From NCBI RefSeq assembly GCF_000513195.1, contig NZ_CBVI010000063.1, forward strand, positions 24,278 to 88,277: a stretch of 64,000 bases of DNA, written 5' to 3'. Below, piece after piece: positions 36,966 to 46,106 of the stretch. The stretch comes from Bacteroides timonensis (GTDB taxonomy: Bacteria > Bacteroidota > Bacteroidia > Bacteroidales > Bacteroidaceae). A program made the position numbers and the translations under genes. Numbering within the stretch: position 1 is the stretch's first letter; the number at the start of each line of letters is the position of its first letter. The notes below the pieces were generated by a model. That model did not search any database, had not been told where the DNA came from, and saw nothing but the letters and a program-made list of their open reading frames with translations.

Positions 36966-39900
36966 CTATTCTGCCAGAATGCTGAATTCCGCACCCGATG
37001 CATAATCCTGACCATTCTGCTCGCTCAACGCAGTGAAACGGATATATCTACCCTTTACCGGCTGAGGAAACAGGACTCTCTTCACGTTGCTATCTTTAGC
37101 TAACGAGCCTTTGCTTACAAGCCGTCCCCGGTTTCCACCATCATTGCTTATATAAAGCTCATAATCTTTTATATTACCATTTACACCATCCCGACGCGGA
37201 GTGTAAACAAAGCCTTTTATATTCCTGACCTCACCGGCATCAAACTCAACCCAGTGAGGATACTTTGCAACCGTCACGGAATACATGGTATGCCATATTG
37301 TAGAAGGATCGTTATCAACAAGGAATGACGCATCACCATCTCCACTCTCCTGGCTGCTCACATTTACCACCTTAAGCTGTATTGCCTCAATCTTATCAAA
37401 TTTGATAGAGGAGATTAAATCGGGCGAACTTCTTCTCCATGCCGTTATCACCCCACCCTTTTTAAGTAGGAATGGAGCTTCATACTTCAAAACATCCTTC
37501 ACACCATCAACAGTGTATAATAGCTCATCTTCTACAGCAGAAGAGAGTGATACCATACCCGAAGCATCACGGCTTATAATCAACGGAAGTTCACTTCCAC
37601 GGCTGATTTTTGCTCTTCCAATCAAATCAGCAGATGCAGGACGTATGATAAAGCCTATGGTATGAGGAACGGCAGAAACTCTGTCCTGAGGCAACGGACC
37701 GCCTTGCCCGCAGCTGTTGCCTCCCAGTCCTGTCACGCCCAAGTCGATAGTAAGATAAATAAGCCCCGTATCCTGCAACTGGTATGGATGACCGGCAAGA
37801 ATCATATCCATGGCCGAGTATGGAAGAGCAGACACAGACACATTGCCATCGCCAACAAAGAGTGCTCCCGCATTGCTGCCATTGGTCAATGCACACCACC
37901 TCACCTCCTCATGGTTTGCCATATCCTGAGGTTTGGGGAAATTTACAAACTGCTCATGTACCTTGCTGTTGTACTTCTCTATAAACTGTCCGGTCTTTCT
38001 ATCGGCATAGTTACCTATAGGACCACGGCCATAATATATAAAGTTTTCGAATGACTCCGGTATTTTCATTATATATCCAAGACGTGGCAGAATAAGCGAT
38101 GACTTGTTTGAAGTAATAGCCGACTGCAGCTCTATAGAACCATCCGGATAGATTGTCCATATCTGGTTTGTCGTGAACTTAAAATCATTTTCACCGAACT
38201 TCCGATCGGTCAATTCCTGCACTGAATTTTTGCCCGAAGCCGTTCCTCCAAGTATCTTGGCTGCATTAGGAGCCTGAGACTCTACATTGAAAGAAAGCAC
38301 CACTGTTCCTGTCGCTCTCTTTATAAGCTTGCAACCGGTAGCTTTATGTTTCAGGTTATGCAATCCGTTCTCGAACCACGACGAATAGAACCAGTTATCA
38401 TTATTGGTAAATGCACGCATGGCATTCAGCTCAGGGCCATTGCCTTCTGTAATAATCTGCTGCCCATTGTATGTAAGAGTAAGGATAGTACCTGTAAGTT
38501 TACTGAAGACAACATGAAAACTTTCCCCGCTTACAATTACAGTCGCATCAGCCTTATTTTCCTGAACAGCAAGTTCATCAGTGCCACTCAATGTCTGCAG
38601 TATGGAAGGAGCATACTCTCTGCCTTGCAGCAGGAACTGTTCCTGAGCCTCTGCAAAATCCTTCTTCGCCCAAGGACAATCATTCTTGTAAACAAGCTGT
38701 ACCTTAAGGAAGTACTCGCTGTCCTTATCAAGACTTACCGTATAAGGGATAGCCGCCTGAACCTTGCTTCGTGCCGCGATATCAAGAGCCTCGACAATGC
38801 CATTTTCAATGTCAACACCATCCTTGTAAATACTCCACCTCAGCTGATAGTCATCAAGTGACTTGAAATAGTATTTATTGAATATCTCCACATTACGATT
38901 ATCAACCTTTTTGAATGAGATATGCTGATACACCTTTTTCACTTCATAATATTGAGGTTTCGGCTCAAGATCACCGAATACGATGCCATTCATCACGAAC
39001 TGTCCGTCATTGGGAGTATCACCGAAATCACCGCCATAAGCCATGTACCTCTTGCCGTCCTTGGTATAGTTGTACATAGATTGGTCTACCCAGTCCCAGA
39101 TAGCACCGCCACAGAAGAAATTAGTCGATTCTATCGCATCCCAGTAGTCAACCAGATTACCTACCGCATTCCCCATAGAGTGAGCATATTCAGAGATATG
39201 GAAAGGATACTTGATGTCATATTTCCCTTTTACAGCCTCGCGTACCCATGCAATAGAAGGATACTGGTTTGACCCCATATCAACAATCTCATTATTTCGT
39301 TCGTACTGAACAGGACGCGATGTGTCAATCTCCTTCAGCGCATCGTAAGCCGCCACGAAGTTATCACCCGGACCGGCCTCATTGCCAAGCGACCATATAA
39401 CGATAGACGGGTGGTTGATATTGCTCTTCACCATCTCCGTCACACGCGCTACATGAGCAGCCCTCCATTCTATCGGATGAGAAAGAGAAGCTTTTCCATA
39501 ATAGTATTCGTGTGATTCAATATTAGCCTCATCTTCCAAGTAAATGCCATACTTATCGCACAGATAGTACCAGTATGGATCATCAGGATAGTGAGAGTTA
39601 CGCACATGGTTTATGTTGGCACGCTTCATAAGCATAACCTCATTTTCCATTATTTCGCGAGTTATAGCATGGCCTAATTCCGGATTAGACTCATGGCGGT
39701 TCACACCTTTAAGCTTCACACACTTACCGTTAATATAGTAATATCTACCGGCTAAGTTGAATTCATCCTGACTTGCAGGAGTATCTTTTATCTCTACCTT
39801 TCTGAAACCTGTATATATAGATACAATTTCTACTACATTGCCCTTCTTATCCTTAAGTTTTCCTACCAACGTATATCTGTAAGGAAGCTCTGCCGACCAT

Positions 39901-41096
39901 TTGTCCGGGTTATCAACTCTCATAACAGCCTTAACAGAAGTCCGGTCATTCTTTCCTATAGCAGGAACAGTAGCAGTAGCAACAACATCTTGCACTTTAG
40001 TACAGTTGTCGGAATAAAGTTCATTTGCAAACAGAGTGTACTCCAATGAATATCCTTTAATATCCTCATTGCTTGAATTTGCAATTTGAGTTTCTATTTC
40101 AAGAACACCATTTTTGTAATCAGAATCCAAATCGGGAGTTGCCACAAAGTCAGCAACATGTACCTTTGGTGTAGCTGTAAGAGCGACAGTACGGAAAATA
40201 CCCGGAAGACGGAACATATCCTGCGCCTCAAGAAATGATGCATCCGAGTTTCTATACACCTCTACAGCTACCTGATTCTTCCCCTGCATGATGTATGGAG
40301 TAATATTGAAACGTGCCGCATTACGTGAATTCTTTGAGAAACCCACATATTTACCATTTATCCACAGATAGAAGAAAGAGTCTACTCCATCGAAATTGAT
40401 GAAAACCTCTTTGCCATTCCATTCTGCAGGAACAGTAAACTCTCTTTTGTATGAACCTACCTCATTACGGTCTTTATATGTAGTCCATGTTGTTGGAGGA
40501 GTACGCATTACGCCACCGCGCCAGTCGTCAACTGCAACTTTATGTTGAAAGATAACAGGTTGGTTTACATAAATCGGTGTACCATATTTCTTTGAACCAT
40601 CTTTTTGGATTCCATATATGTTCCAATTAGAGGGAACATATATGGAATCCCATGAAGTTACATCATAGTTTTGATTATAAAAATCGGCCGGACGTTTTGA
40701 AGGTTCTGAAGCCCAATTGAATTTCCATTTTCCATTCAATGATTTCCAATTTGAACTGTTTTCAGGAAGGACTTTCAGAGCAGACTCTTCATCGCCAAAT
40801 GAGAAAAAATAAGCACGCGGCAACTCCTTGTTCATGGCTAAGTTCTCAGGAGATTCCCATTCATTACCCATTGGAAATTGTGAAACACCATAAATAAATC
40901 CATCTAACAATAGATTATTTTGGGCATTTACTGAAAAGTAAGAACAGCATAAGTCTTTGCCTCCTTTTACCTGTTCAATAATAAACTTATCGGAAGCCTC
41001 TTTATCTATTCTTTCCAATAATCCGTGGATAGGAGAAGAGGCATTACAGAATGTAAATGCCAAGAAGAATGTTATTACCGATATAATTTTGCGCAT
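36966..41096 (-). CDS. GH2 beta-galactosidase (LacZ-like) with C-terminal CBM32-like domain
   Basis: 1376 residues with a signal peptide (FTFCNASS). The LacZ plan is clear: sugar-binding domain (WKFNWASEPSKRPADFY region), Ig-like domains, TIM barrel with acid/base Glu573 (SLGNEAGPG) and nucleophile Glu636 (HISEYAHSMGN), then the beta-gal small-chain domain with YYGRGPIGNYADRK. An F5/8C (CBM32-like) module occupies about 1230-1376 (DASFLVDNDPSTIWHT), which would hold the enzyme on glycans. An unusual N-terminal extension of about 100 residues precedes the domain. Likely role: removal of beta-linked galactose from mucin-type cores. Sits between the MFS importer and the GH31 gene. Confidence 0.88.
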   Translation of the reverse strand: MRKIISVITFFLAFTFCNASSPIHGLLERIDKEASDKFIIEQVKGGKDLCCSYFSVNAQNNLLLDGFIYGVSQFPMGNEWESPENLAMNKELPRAYFFSFGDEESALKVLPENSSNWKSLNGKWKFNWASEPSKRPADFYNQNYDVTSWDSIYVPSNWNIYGIQKDGSKKYGTPIYVNQPVIFQHKVAVDDWRGGVMRTPPTTWTTYKDRNEVGSYKREFTVPAEWNGKEVFINFDGVDSFFYLWINGKYVGFSKNSRNAARFNITPYIMQGKNQVAVEVYRNSDASFLEAQDMFRLPGIFRTVALTATPKVHVADFVATPDLDSDYKNGVLEIETQIANSSNEDIKGYSLEYTLFANELYSDNCTKVQDVVATATVPAIGKNDRTSVKAVMRVDNPDKWSAELPYRYTLVGKLKDKKGNVVEIVSIYTGFRKVEIKDTPASQDEFNLAGRYYYINGKCVKLKGVNRHESNPELGHAITREIMENEVMLMKRANINHVRNSHYPDDPYWYYLCDKYGIYLEDEANIESHEYYYGKASLSHPIEWRAAHVARVTEMVKSNINHPSIVIWSLGNEAGPGDNFVAAYDALKEIDTSRPVQYERNNEIVDMGSNQYPSIAWVREAVKGKYDIKYPFHISEYAHSMGNAVGNLVDYWDAIESTNFFCGGAIWDWVDQSMYNYTKDGKRYMAYGGDFGDTPNDGQFVMNGIVFGDLEPKPQYYEVKKVYQHISFKKVDNRNVEIFNKYYFKSLDDYQLRWSIYKDGVDIENGIVEALDIAARSKVQAAIPYTVSLDKDSEYFLKVQLVYKNDCPWAKKDFAEAQEQFLLQGREYAPSILQTLSGTDELAVQENKADATVIVSGESFHVVFSKLTGTILTLTYNGQQIITEGNGPELNAMRAFTNNDNWFYSSWFENGLHNLKHKATGCKLIKRATGTVVLSFNVESQAPNAAKILGGTASGKNSVQELTDRKFGENDFKFTTNQIWTIYPDGSIELQSAITSNKSSLILPRLGYIMKIPESFENFIYYGRGPIGNYADRKTGQFIEKYNSKVHEQFVNFPKPQDMANHEEVRWCALTNGSNAGALFVGDGNVSVSALPYSAMDMILAGHPYQLQDTGLIYLTIDLGVTGLGGNSCGQGGPLPQDRVSAVPHTIGFIIRPASADLIGRAKISRGSELPLIISRDASGMVSLSSAVEDELLYTVDGVKDVLKYEAPFLLKKGGVITAWRRSSPDLISSIKFDKIEAIQLKVVNVSSQESGDGDASFLVDNDPSTIWHTMYSVTVAKYPHWVEFDAGEVRNIKGFVYTPRRDGVNGNIKDYELYISNDGGNRGRLVSKGSLAKDSNVKRVLFPQPVKGRYIRFTALSEQNGQDYASGAEFSILAE

Positions 41097-41200
41097 AAAT
41101 AATATTTAAAGATTTTGTATATCCGGTTGTAGGATTACTCTCAGCCTTTGTAGTCTTACGTACCCAAATAGTATAAGCAGAGGTAAATTTTACCATATCA

Positions 41201-41235
41201 AGCGGAGTAAGACCGTCTCCGGTCTTACCGCTTAT
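41201..41235 (-). promoter_or_regulatory. Intergenic hairpin between the MFS and GH2 genes
   Basis: TAAGACC (41208-41214) pairs with GGTCTTA (41221-41227) around GTCTCC, extended by AGCGG/CCGCT with a bulge. No T run follows on the minus strand, so it looks like an mRNA processing or stability element rather than a full terminator. Confidence 0.5.
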
Positions 41236-41309
41236 GGTTTTGCGTATTCCTAAATAGATTTAAAAAGTGTCATACTCTTTCTTGTCATTCTGCAAATGAA
41301 TATCAGAAT

Positions 41310-42521
41310 TTATTTTTTTGTACGTATCTTATATCCTACCATTCCGTACCATAATATAAATAGGAAACATGGAACACATAGCCAATATGCCTGTTGAGGT
41401 GTAGCAAGGTCTTTCAACCAACCATAAAGAGTCGGTATCACAGCTCCACCAAACATTGCCATAATAAGTAATGAGCTTCCCGATTTAGTGAACTTACCCA
41501 AATCGGCCATAGCCAAAGGCCACAAAGCAGGCCACATGAGTGAACAACCAAGTGCCATGAAAGAAATGAAATATATGGAAACTGATGCAGGAACACATAC
41601 GACAAGGAGCGAACCCACCAATGCCAATATTGAACATATCTTCAAAGCTGTGGCCTGAGACATATATTTGGGTATAAAGATGATGCCACATATATAACCT
41701 ATCACTATGCCTATCGGTGCAATCCATGCATAGTTTGAAGCACCGTCAAGTCCCAACGCATTTGCATAGTCAACAAGCGTTCCCAAAGAAACAGTTTCAA
41801 CACCCACATAAAGGAATAGAGCAAGGCAACCTAATAGAAGATGTGGAAATTGGAATACAGAAGTCTTTGAGGATGCATATAAACCAGCATCTGATGAACT
41901 ATCCGATTCATCCTCACCCTCAGCCTTAACTTCAGGAAGTGGAGCAAAAAATGCCATAACGCCCAATACAACAAAGGCAATTATAATAATAATGAAAGGT
42001 TGTGTCAAATCTTCAATGCCAATCAAGTTAACATCCTTCCCAAGTAGCCACACAATGAACAATGCAGGTATAGGCCAAGCGAGTTTGTTGCAGATGCCCA
42101 TGATACTGATGCGTTTAGCTGCGCTTTCTATAGGACCAAGGATTGTGATATATGGATTTACAGAAGCCTGTAGAAAAGCATTGGCAGCACCGCTTATGAA
42201 AGATGCCGTCAAGAACAGAGAGAAACTTTTCTGTTCGGCAGAAAGTATAAACAGGTAGAATGCCGCTGCAAATATAAGGAATGACAGCGACATGGTTTTC
42301 TTATATCCTATAGACTTGATAGTAAGACCGGCAGGATAACCGAATATTAGAAAAGGAATAAACGTTGCTGCAATAATCAGATAAGATGCGGCACCAGAGA
42401 TGTTAAGTGAGCCTTGAAGAACAGGTACAAGCAATGAATTTATACCTAATGCAAAGCCTATTGCAAAAAACATAAGTCCCACAAATGCTAAAGGGACGAA
42501 CATGGTTTTATTTGAATTCAT
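41310..42521 (-). CDS. MFS sugar transporter (FucP/GluP/NagP type)
   Basis: 403 residues, twelve hydrophobic segments. Family features of the FHS group of sugar symporters are visible: GFALGINSLLVPVL in helix 1, FGYPAGLTIKSIGYKKTM between helices 2 and 3, ASVNPYITILGP, and a later ALWPLAMADLGK. Homologues import fucose, glucose/galactose or N-acetylhexosamines by proton symport. The neighbouring 1-kinase and alpha-GalNAcase-type enzymes suggest GalNAc, possibly galactose, as substrate. It starts 11 nt after the kinase stop, so they are translated from one message. Confidence 0.88.
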   Translation of the reverse strand: MNSNKTMFVPLAFVGLMFFAIGFALGINSLLVPVLQGSLNISGAASYLIIAATFIPFLIFGYPAGLTIKSIGYKKTMSLSFLIFAAAFYLFILSAEQKSFSLFLTASFISGAANAFLQASVNPYITILGPIESAAKRISIMGICNKLAWPIPALFIVWLLGKDVNLIGIEDLTQPFIIIIIAFVVLGVMAFFAPLPEVKAEGEDESDSSSDAGLYASSKTSVFQFPHLLLGCLALFLYVGVETVSLGTLVDYANALGLDGASNYAWIAPIGIVIGYICGIIFIPKYMSQATALKICSILALVGSLLVVCVPASVSIYFISFMALGCSLMWPALWPLAMADLGKFTKSGSSLLIMAMFGGAVIPTLYGWLKDLATPQQAYWLCVPCFLFILWYGMVGYKIRTKK

Positions 42522-42532
42522 AGTTTTCTTAT

Positions 42533-43636
42533 TTAATTTACTAATCCTCTATTTAAACACTCACGGATAAAATCAGTCATCTGAGACATATTCTCCTCGA
42601 CACTCTGCAAAAGTTTAAACTGTGCCTTTGTCCTTACAAGGTTGTGTTCCGGATACTGTATTTTATAATATGTATCGCCATTTATATAATCGGCAAGGAA
42701 TCTAACAGTCTGCATGTATGGGAACAAAGCCGCTGCATAAGGCAGGTTCTCTATTTCAAGAGGAGTAAGGAAAGTAGCTTTTTCAAGATATCCTTTAGTG
42801 AACGCCTTGAATATTTCCATGTTGAAACCCACTTTCTCCAGGTCTTTGTCATCTTCCAGACCTGTATTTGCCGCAGTACGCATAAAGTCACCAAAGTCCG
42901 AAAATATATAGTTCGGCATGACTGTGTCGAGGTCTATAACGCAGAGTACCTTTCCATCTTCATCAAACAGCATATTGTTTACCTTTGTATCGCAATGGCA
43001 AACACGTTTTGGAAGTTTTCCTTCACGATGCAGACGTTCAGCCTGGCACATCTCATCAGCCCTCTTCTCTAGTTCATCAATGTAGAATCTGATAGAATCC
43101 ACTCTTCCTGCTTTATCTTCAGCAACAGCCTCACGAAGTTGCTTTAAGCGGAATTCCATATTATGAAAATCAGGAATGGTATCACCTAACTGTACAGGAA
43201 TATCGGCAAGCATCGCTTGAAAGTTTCCGAAAGCCTGACCTGCGTAAAAAGAGAATTCAGGATTTACTGTTTCGTAAGTTTTTGCACATGGAATAAAGAC
43301 CATGATTCTCCAATAGCTTTCGCCATTGAAATAATAAGTCTTTCCATTGTCGGATTTTAAAAAGTGCAATACTTTGCGGTCTATATCCTCCTCATTTTTC
43401 TCCTCTAACTTTTTTCGGATATGTGCAGTTACAGCTTCAATGTTTTTCTGAAGCATATCCACATTTTGGAATATTGCATGGTTTATGCGTTGTAATACAT
43501 AGTTCGGGCAGTTCTCTTCTTTTGTAGTAACCTTAAAGGTATCGTTTATAAGTCCTGCTCCCAGAGGTTTGATTTCGTCGACCTCTCCTTCTATCTGAAA
43601 GTGTCCTACTATTTGTTTAAGTTCTTCGTACGTCAT
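42533..43636 (-). CDS. nahK: N-acetylhexosamine 1-kinase-like protein (NahK type, APH fold)
   Basis: 367 residues with an aminoglycoside-phosphotransferase fold. The catalytic loop VCHCDTKVNNMLFD carries Asp216, and metal binding is by the Asp residues of VIDLDTVMPN, followed by FGDFMR. This exact arrangement is that of bifidobacterial NahK, which phosphorylates GlcNAc and GalNAc at C1. The product would be GalNAc-1-phosphate for UDP-sugar formation or further breakdown. No GH112 phosphorylase, the bifidobacterial partner, is encoded here. Lies between threonine dehydrogenase and the sugar importer. Confidence 0.82.
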   Translation of the reverse strand: MTYEELKQIVGHFQIEGEVDEIKPLGAGLINDTFKVTTKEENCPNYVLQRINHAIFQNVDMLQKNIEAVTAHIRKKLEEKNEEDIDRKVLHFLKSDNGKTYYFNGESYWRIMVFIPCAKTYETVNPEFSFYAGQAFGNFQAMLADIPVQLGDTIPDFHNMEFRLKQLREAVAEDKAGRVDSIRFYIDELEKRADEMCQAERLHREGKLPKRVCHCDTKVNNMLFDEDGKVLCVIDLDTVMPNYIFSDFGDFMRTAANTGLEDDKDLEKVGFNMEIFKAFTKGYLEKATFLTPLEIENLPYAAALFPYMQTVRFLADYINGDTYYKIQYPEHNLVRTKAQFKLLQSVEENMSQMTDFIRECLNRGLVN

Positions 43637-43665
43637 ACTTTCTAATGTATAATGTTAGAGTGAAA

Positions 43666-43720
43666 TAAGATTGCCCGAAAGAGATAGATTTCAGATGAAA
43701 GCCTGTTTCGGACAATCTTA
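43666..43720 (-). terminator. Hairpin between the threonine dehydrogenase and kinase genes
   Basis: TAAGATTGCCCGAAA (43666-43680) pairs with TTTCGGACAATCTTA (43706-43720), one wobble, 25-nt loop; on the minus strand it is followed by TTATTTC. It may partly separate threonine genes from sugar genes by attenuation. Confidence 0.55.
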
Positions 43721-43734
43721 GTATACAGAGAGTG

Positions 43735-44685
43735 TTATTTCAGTTTTCTCTCAAGTACAGACAGCATATCAGTTGTCATCTTCGGTAAGTCGAATTCCGG
43801 CTTGAATCCCCACTCTGCACGGGCACAGGAATCATCCATCCAGTTTGGCCATGAATCTGCAATAGACTGCTTAACCGGGTCTACCTCATATTCCATAATG
43901 AAATCCGGTCTGTGTTTTCTTATCTCATTGTAAATCTCTTCCGGATCGAAATGCATTGCGGTAACATTGAAAGAGTTTCTGTGGATAAGTTTTGTAGGAT
44001 CAGCTTCCATGATGTTGACAGCCGCATTAAGGGCATCAGGCATATACATCATGTCCAACATGGTGCCTTTCTTAAGAGGGCAGATAAATTTCTCACCTTT
44101 TGTTGCTGCATAATATATGTCAACTGCGTAATCGGTTGTACCACCACCAGGAAGGGTAACGTTAGAGATAAGACCCGGGAAACGTACAGAGCGAGTATCT
44201 ACTCCGAAACGTTTGAAGTAATAATCGCTCAATAATTCACCACTCACCTTCGTTACGCCATAAATAGTGCCCGGACGCTGGATAGTGTCCTGGGGAGTTC
44301 CATCAAGAGGAGTATTCAAACCGAATGCACCGATAGAACTTGGAGTAAACAGCGCACACTTGTATTCACGTGCTATTTCAAGAGAATTGAGCAGAGCACC
44401 CATACCGATATTCCACCCCAACATAGGGTTCTTTTCGGCTGTTGCCGACAAAATAGCAACAAGATTATATATTGCATCAATATTGTACTTCTTTACAATT
44501 TCAGCTACTTGAGAAGCATTGGTTACATCGCATTGCTCTGTAGGACCACTCTCCATGATGTTATCCTTCAGAGGCATTTTAAGATCGGCAGCCACTACAT
44601 TTGCTCCTCCGTAAACTGAACGTAATTTCATCGTGAGTTCAGAACCAATTTGTCCGCCTGAACCTAATACTAATATTCTTTTCAT
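43735..44685 (-). CDS. tdh: L-threonine 3-dehydrogenase, short-chain (SDR) type
   Basis: 316 residues. NAD-binding GSGGQIGSEL at 8-17, extended-SDR catalytic Tyr142 and Lys146 (YGVTK), and SVRFPGLISNVTLPGGGTTD, a stretch I recognise from the Bacteroidetes/Flavobacterium SDR-type threonine dehydrogenase; MDMMYMPDALNAAV-like and DDSCARAEWGFKPEFDL segments agree. It oxidises L-threonine to 2-amino-3-ketobutyrate with NAD. The next enzyme of the pathway is encoded 20 nt upstream in the same direction, which confirms the assignment. Its place inside a glycan locus is unusual. Confidence 0.88.
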   Translation of the reverse strand: MKRILVLGSGGQIGSELTMKLRSVYGGANVVAADLKMPLKDNIMESGPTEQCDVTNASQVAEIVKKYNIDAIYNLVAILSATAEKNPMLGWNIGMGALLNSLEIAREYKCALFTPSSIGAFGLNTPLDGTPQDTIQRPGTIYGVTKVSGELLSDYYFKRFGVDTRSVRFPGLISNVTLPGGGTTDYAVDIYYAATKGEKFICPLKKGTMLDMMYMPDALNAAVNIMEADPTKLIHRNSFNVTAMHFDPEEIYNEIRKHRPDFIMEYEVDPVKQSIADSWPNWMDDSCARAEWGFKPEFDLPKMTTDMLSVLERKLK

Positions 44686-44705
44686 TTTTATGTTTAAAAA
44701 ATCCT

Positions 44706-45896
44706 TTATTTAAGAACACCAAGTTTTTTTCCTATTTTAGTGAAGGCAGCAATACATTTATCCAAGTGTTCGCGCTCGTGAGCAGCCGAGACCTGTACAC
44801 GAATGCGTGCCTGACCTTTCGGCACCACAGGATAATAGAATCCGGTAACATATATACCTTCATTTTGAAGCTCTGCCGCAAAATTCTGAGATAGTTTCGC
44901 ATCATAAAGCATCACGGCACAGATGGCAGACTGCGTAGGCTTGATGTCGAAACCTGCTGCTTTCATCTCTCTAACGAAATATTCCGTATTCGTATGAAGC
45001 TTATTCTGAAGTTCATTAGATTGTTCAAGCAATTCGAATGCCGCCTTTCCGGCTGCTGCCACCAATGGAGGAATAGAGTTTGAGAAAAGATATGGACGAG
45101 AGCGCTGACGCAACAGCTCGATAATCTCCTTCTTACCTGTTGTAAATCCTCCTACAGTGCCCCCAAATGCTTTGCCCAATGTGCCTGTAAGTATCTCTAC
45201 CTGTCCTCTCAAATTAAAGAACTCAGTAGTACCACGGCCTGTCTCTCCAACAACACCTGCCGAGTGGGATTCATCAACCATCACCATTGCATCATACTTC
45301 TGCGCCAACTCATGAATCTTGTCAAGAGGCGCCACATTGCCATCCATCGAGAATACGCCATCGGTAACAATCAAACGGAAACGGCAACTTTGGGCAGCTA
45401 CAAGCTGTTTCTCCAAATCAGCCATATCGGCATTTGCGTAACGGAAACGTTGAGCTTTGCATAAGTGGACACCATCAATGATGGAAGCATGATTCAAAGC
45501 ATCCGAGATGATGGCATCCCGATCATTAAGCAGTGGTTCAAAAACACCGCCGTTCGCATCAAAACAAGCTGCATATAAGATTGTATCTTCAGTCCCGAAA
45601 AACTTGGAGATGGTCTCTTCCAAAGCCTTGTGCGTATCCTGAGTACCGCAAATAAAGCGAACAGAGCTCATTCCATAACCACGTTCATCGAGCGCTTTCT
45701 TTGCTGCTTCTATCAAGGCCTCATTATTCGATAGTCCTAAATAGTTATTGGCACAGAAGTTCAAGACACTGTCACCATTGGAAGTTTTTATTTCTGCAGA
45801 CTGTGGAGTAATGATTACTCTTTCATTCTTGTAAAGGCCGGCATCTTTGATTCCTTGTATCTCTTCCTTTAGATACTCTTGAAATTTGTCATACAT
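44706..45896 (-). CDS. kbl: Glycine C-acetyltransferase (2-amino-3-ketobutyrate CoA ligase)
   Basis: 396 residues, the normal length of Kbl. It is a class-II PLP enzyme of the alpha-oxoamine synthase family with PLP-lysine Lys242 (LTGTLGKAFGGTVGG), the VMVDESHSAGVVG Asp/His pair, SDALNHASIIDG and the C-terminal RIRVQVSAAHEREHLDKCIA. It cleaves 2-amino-3-ketobutyrate with CoA to glycine and acetyl-CoA. Paired with the downstream threonine dehydrogenase (20 nt), it gives the complete two-step threonine degradation pathway. It follows the SusD gene and an attenuator-like hairpin at 46011-46066. Confidence 0.92.
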   Translation of the reverse strand: MYDKFQEYLKEEIQGIKDAGLYKNERVIITPQSAEIKTSNGDSVLNFCANNYLGLSNNEALIEAAKKALDERGYGMSSVRFICGTQDTHKALEETISKFFGTEDTILYAACFDANGGVFEPLLNDRDAIISDALNHASIIDGVHLCKAQRFRYANADMADLEKQLVAAQSCRFRLIVTDGVFSMDGNVAPLDKIHELAQKYDAMVMVDESHSAGVVGETGRGTTEFFNLRGQVEILTGTLGKAFGGTVGGFTTGKKEIIELLRQRSRPYLFSNSIPPLVAAAGKAAFELLEQSNELQNKLHTNTEYFVREMKAAGFDIKPTQSAICAVMLYDAKLSQNFAAELQNEGIYVTGFYYPVVPKGQARIRVQVSAAHEREHLDKCIAAFTKIGKKLGVLK

Positions 45897-46010
45897 TTCT
45901 CTGTTATATTTATCAGGTTGATTATAGATATACTAAGATGCTGCAATATAATGTAAATTCATATATTGCTACACAAAAGCATATAATAAATTACTGGATT
46001 TATTTTTACA

Positions 46011-46066
46011 TTAATAAAAAAAATAAAAGGACCTGCGCAATATTTTATTATCAGACAGGACCTTTT
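46011..46066 (-). terminator. Terminator or attenuator after the SusC/SusD pair
   Basis: On the minus strand AAAAGGTCCTG pairs with CAGGTCCTTTT (one mismatch, 20-nt loop), then a run of T. It would reduce transcription of the downstream catabolic genes relative to susCD. Confidence 0.7.
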
Positions 46067-46106
46067 ATATAATGTATTTTTATAGAACCTGTATTCTACA
46101 TCTTGA

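Noticed and set aside
41310..42521. Fucose-specific permease FucP
   Set aside because: The family fits, but there are no fucose isomerase, kinase or GH29/GH95 genes in the locus; GalNAc or galactose is more likely.
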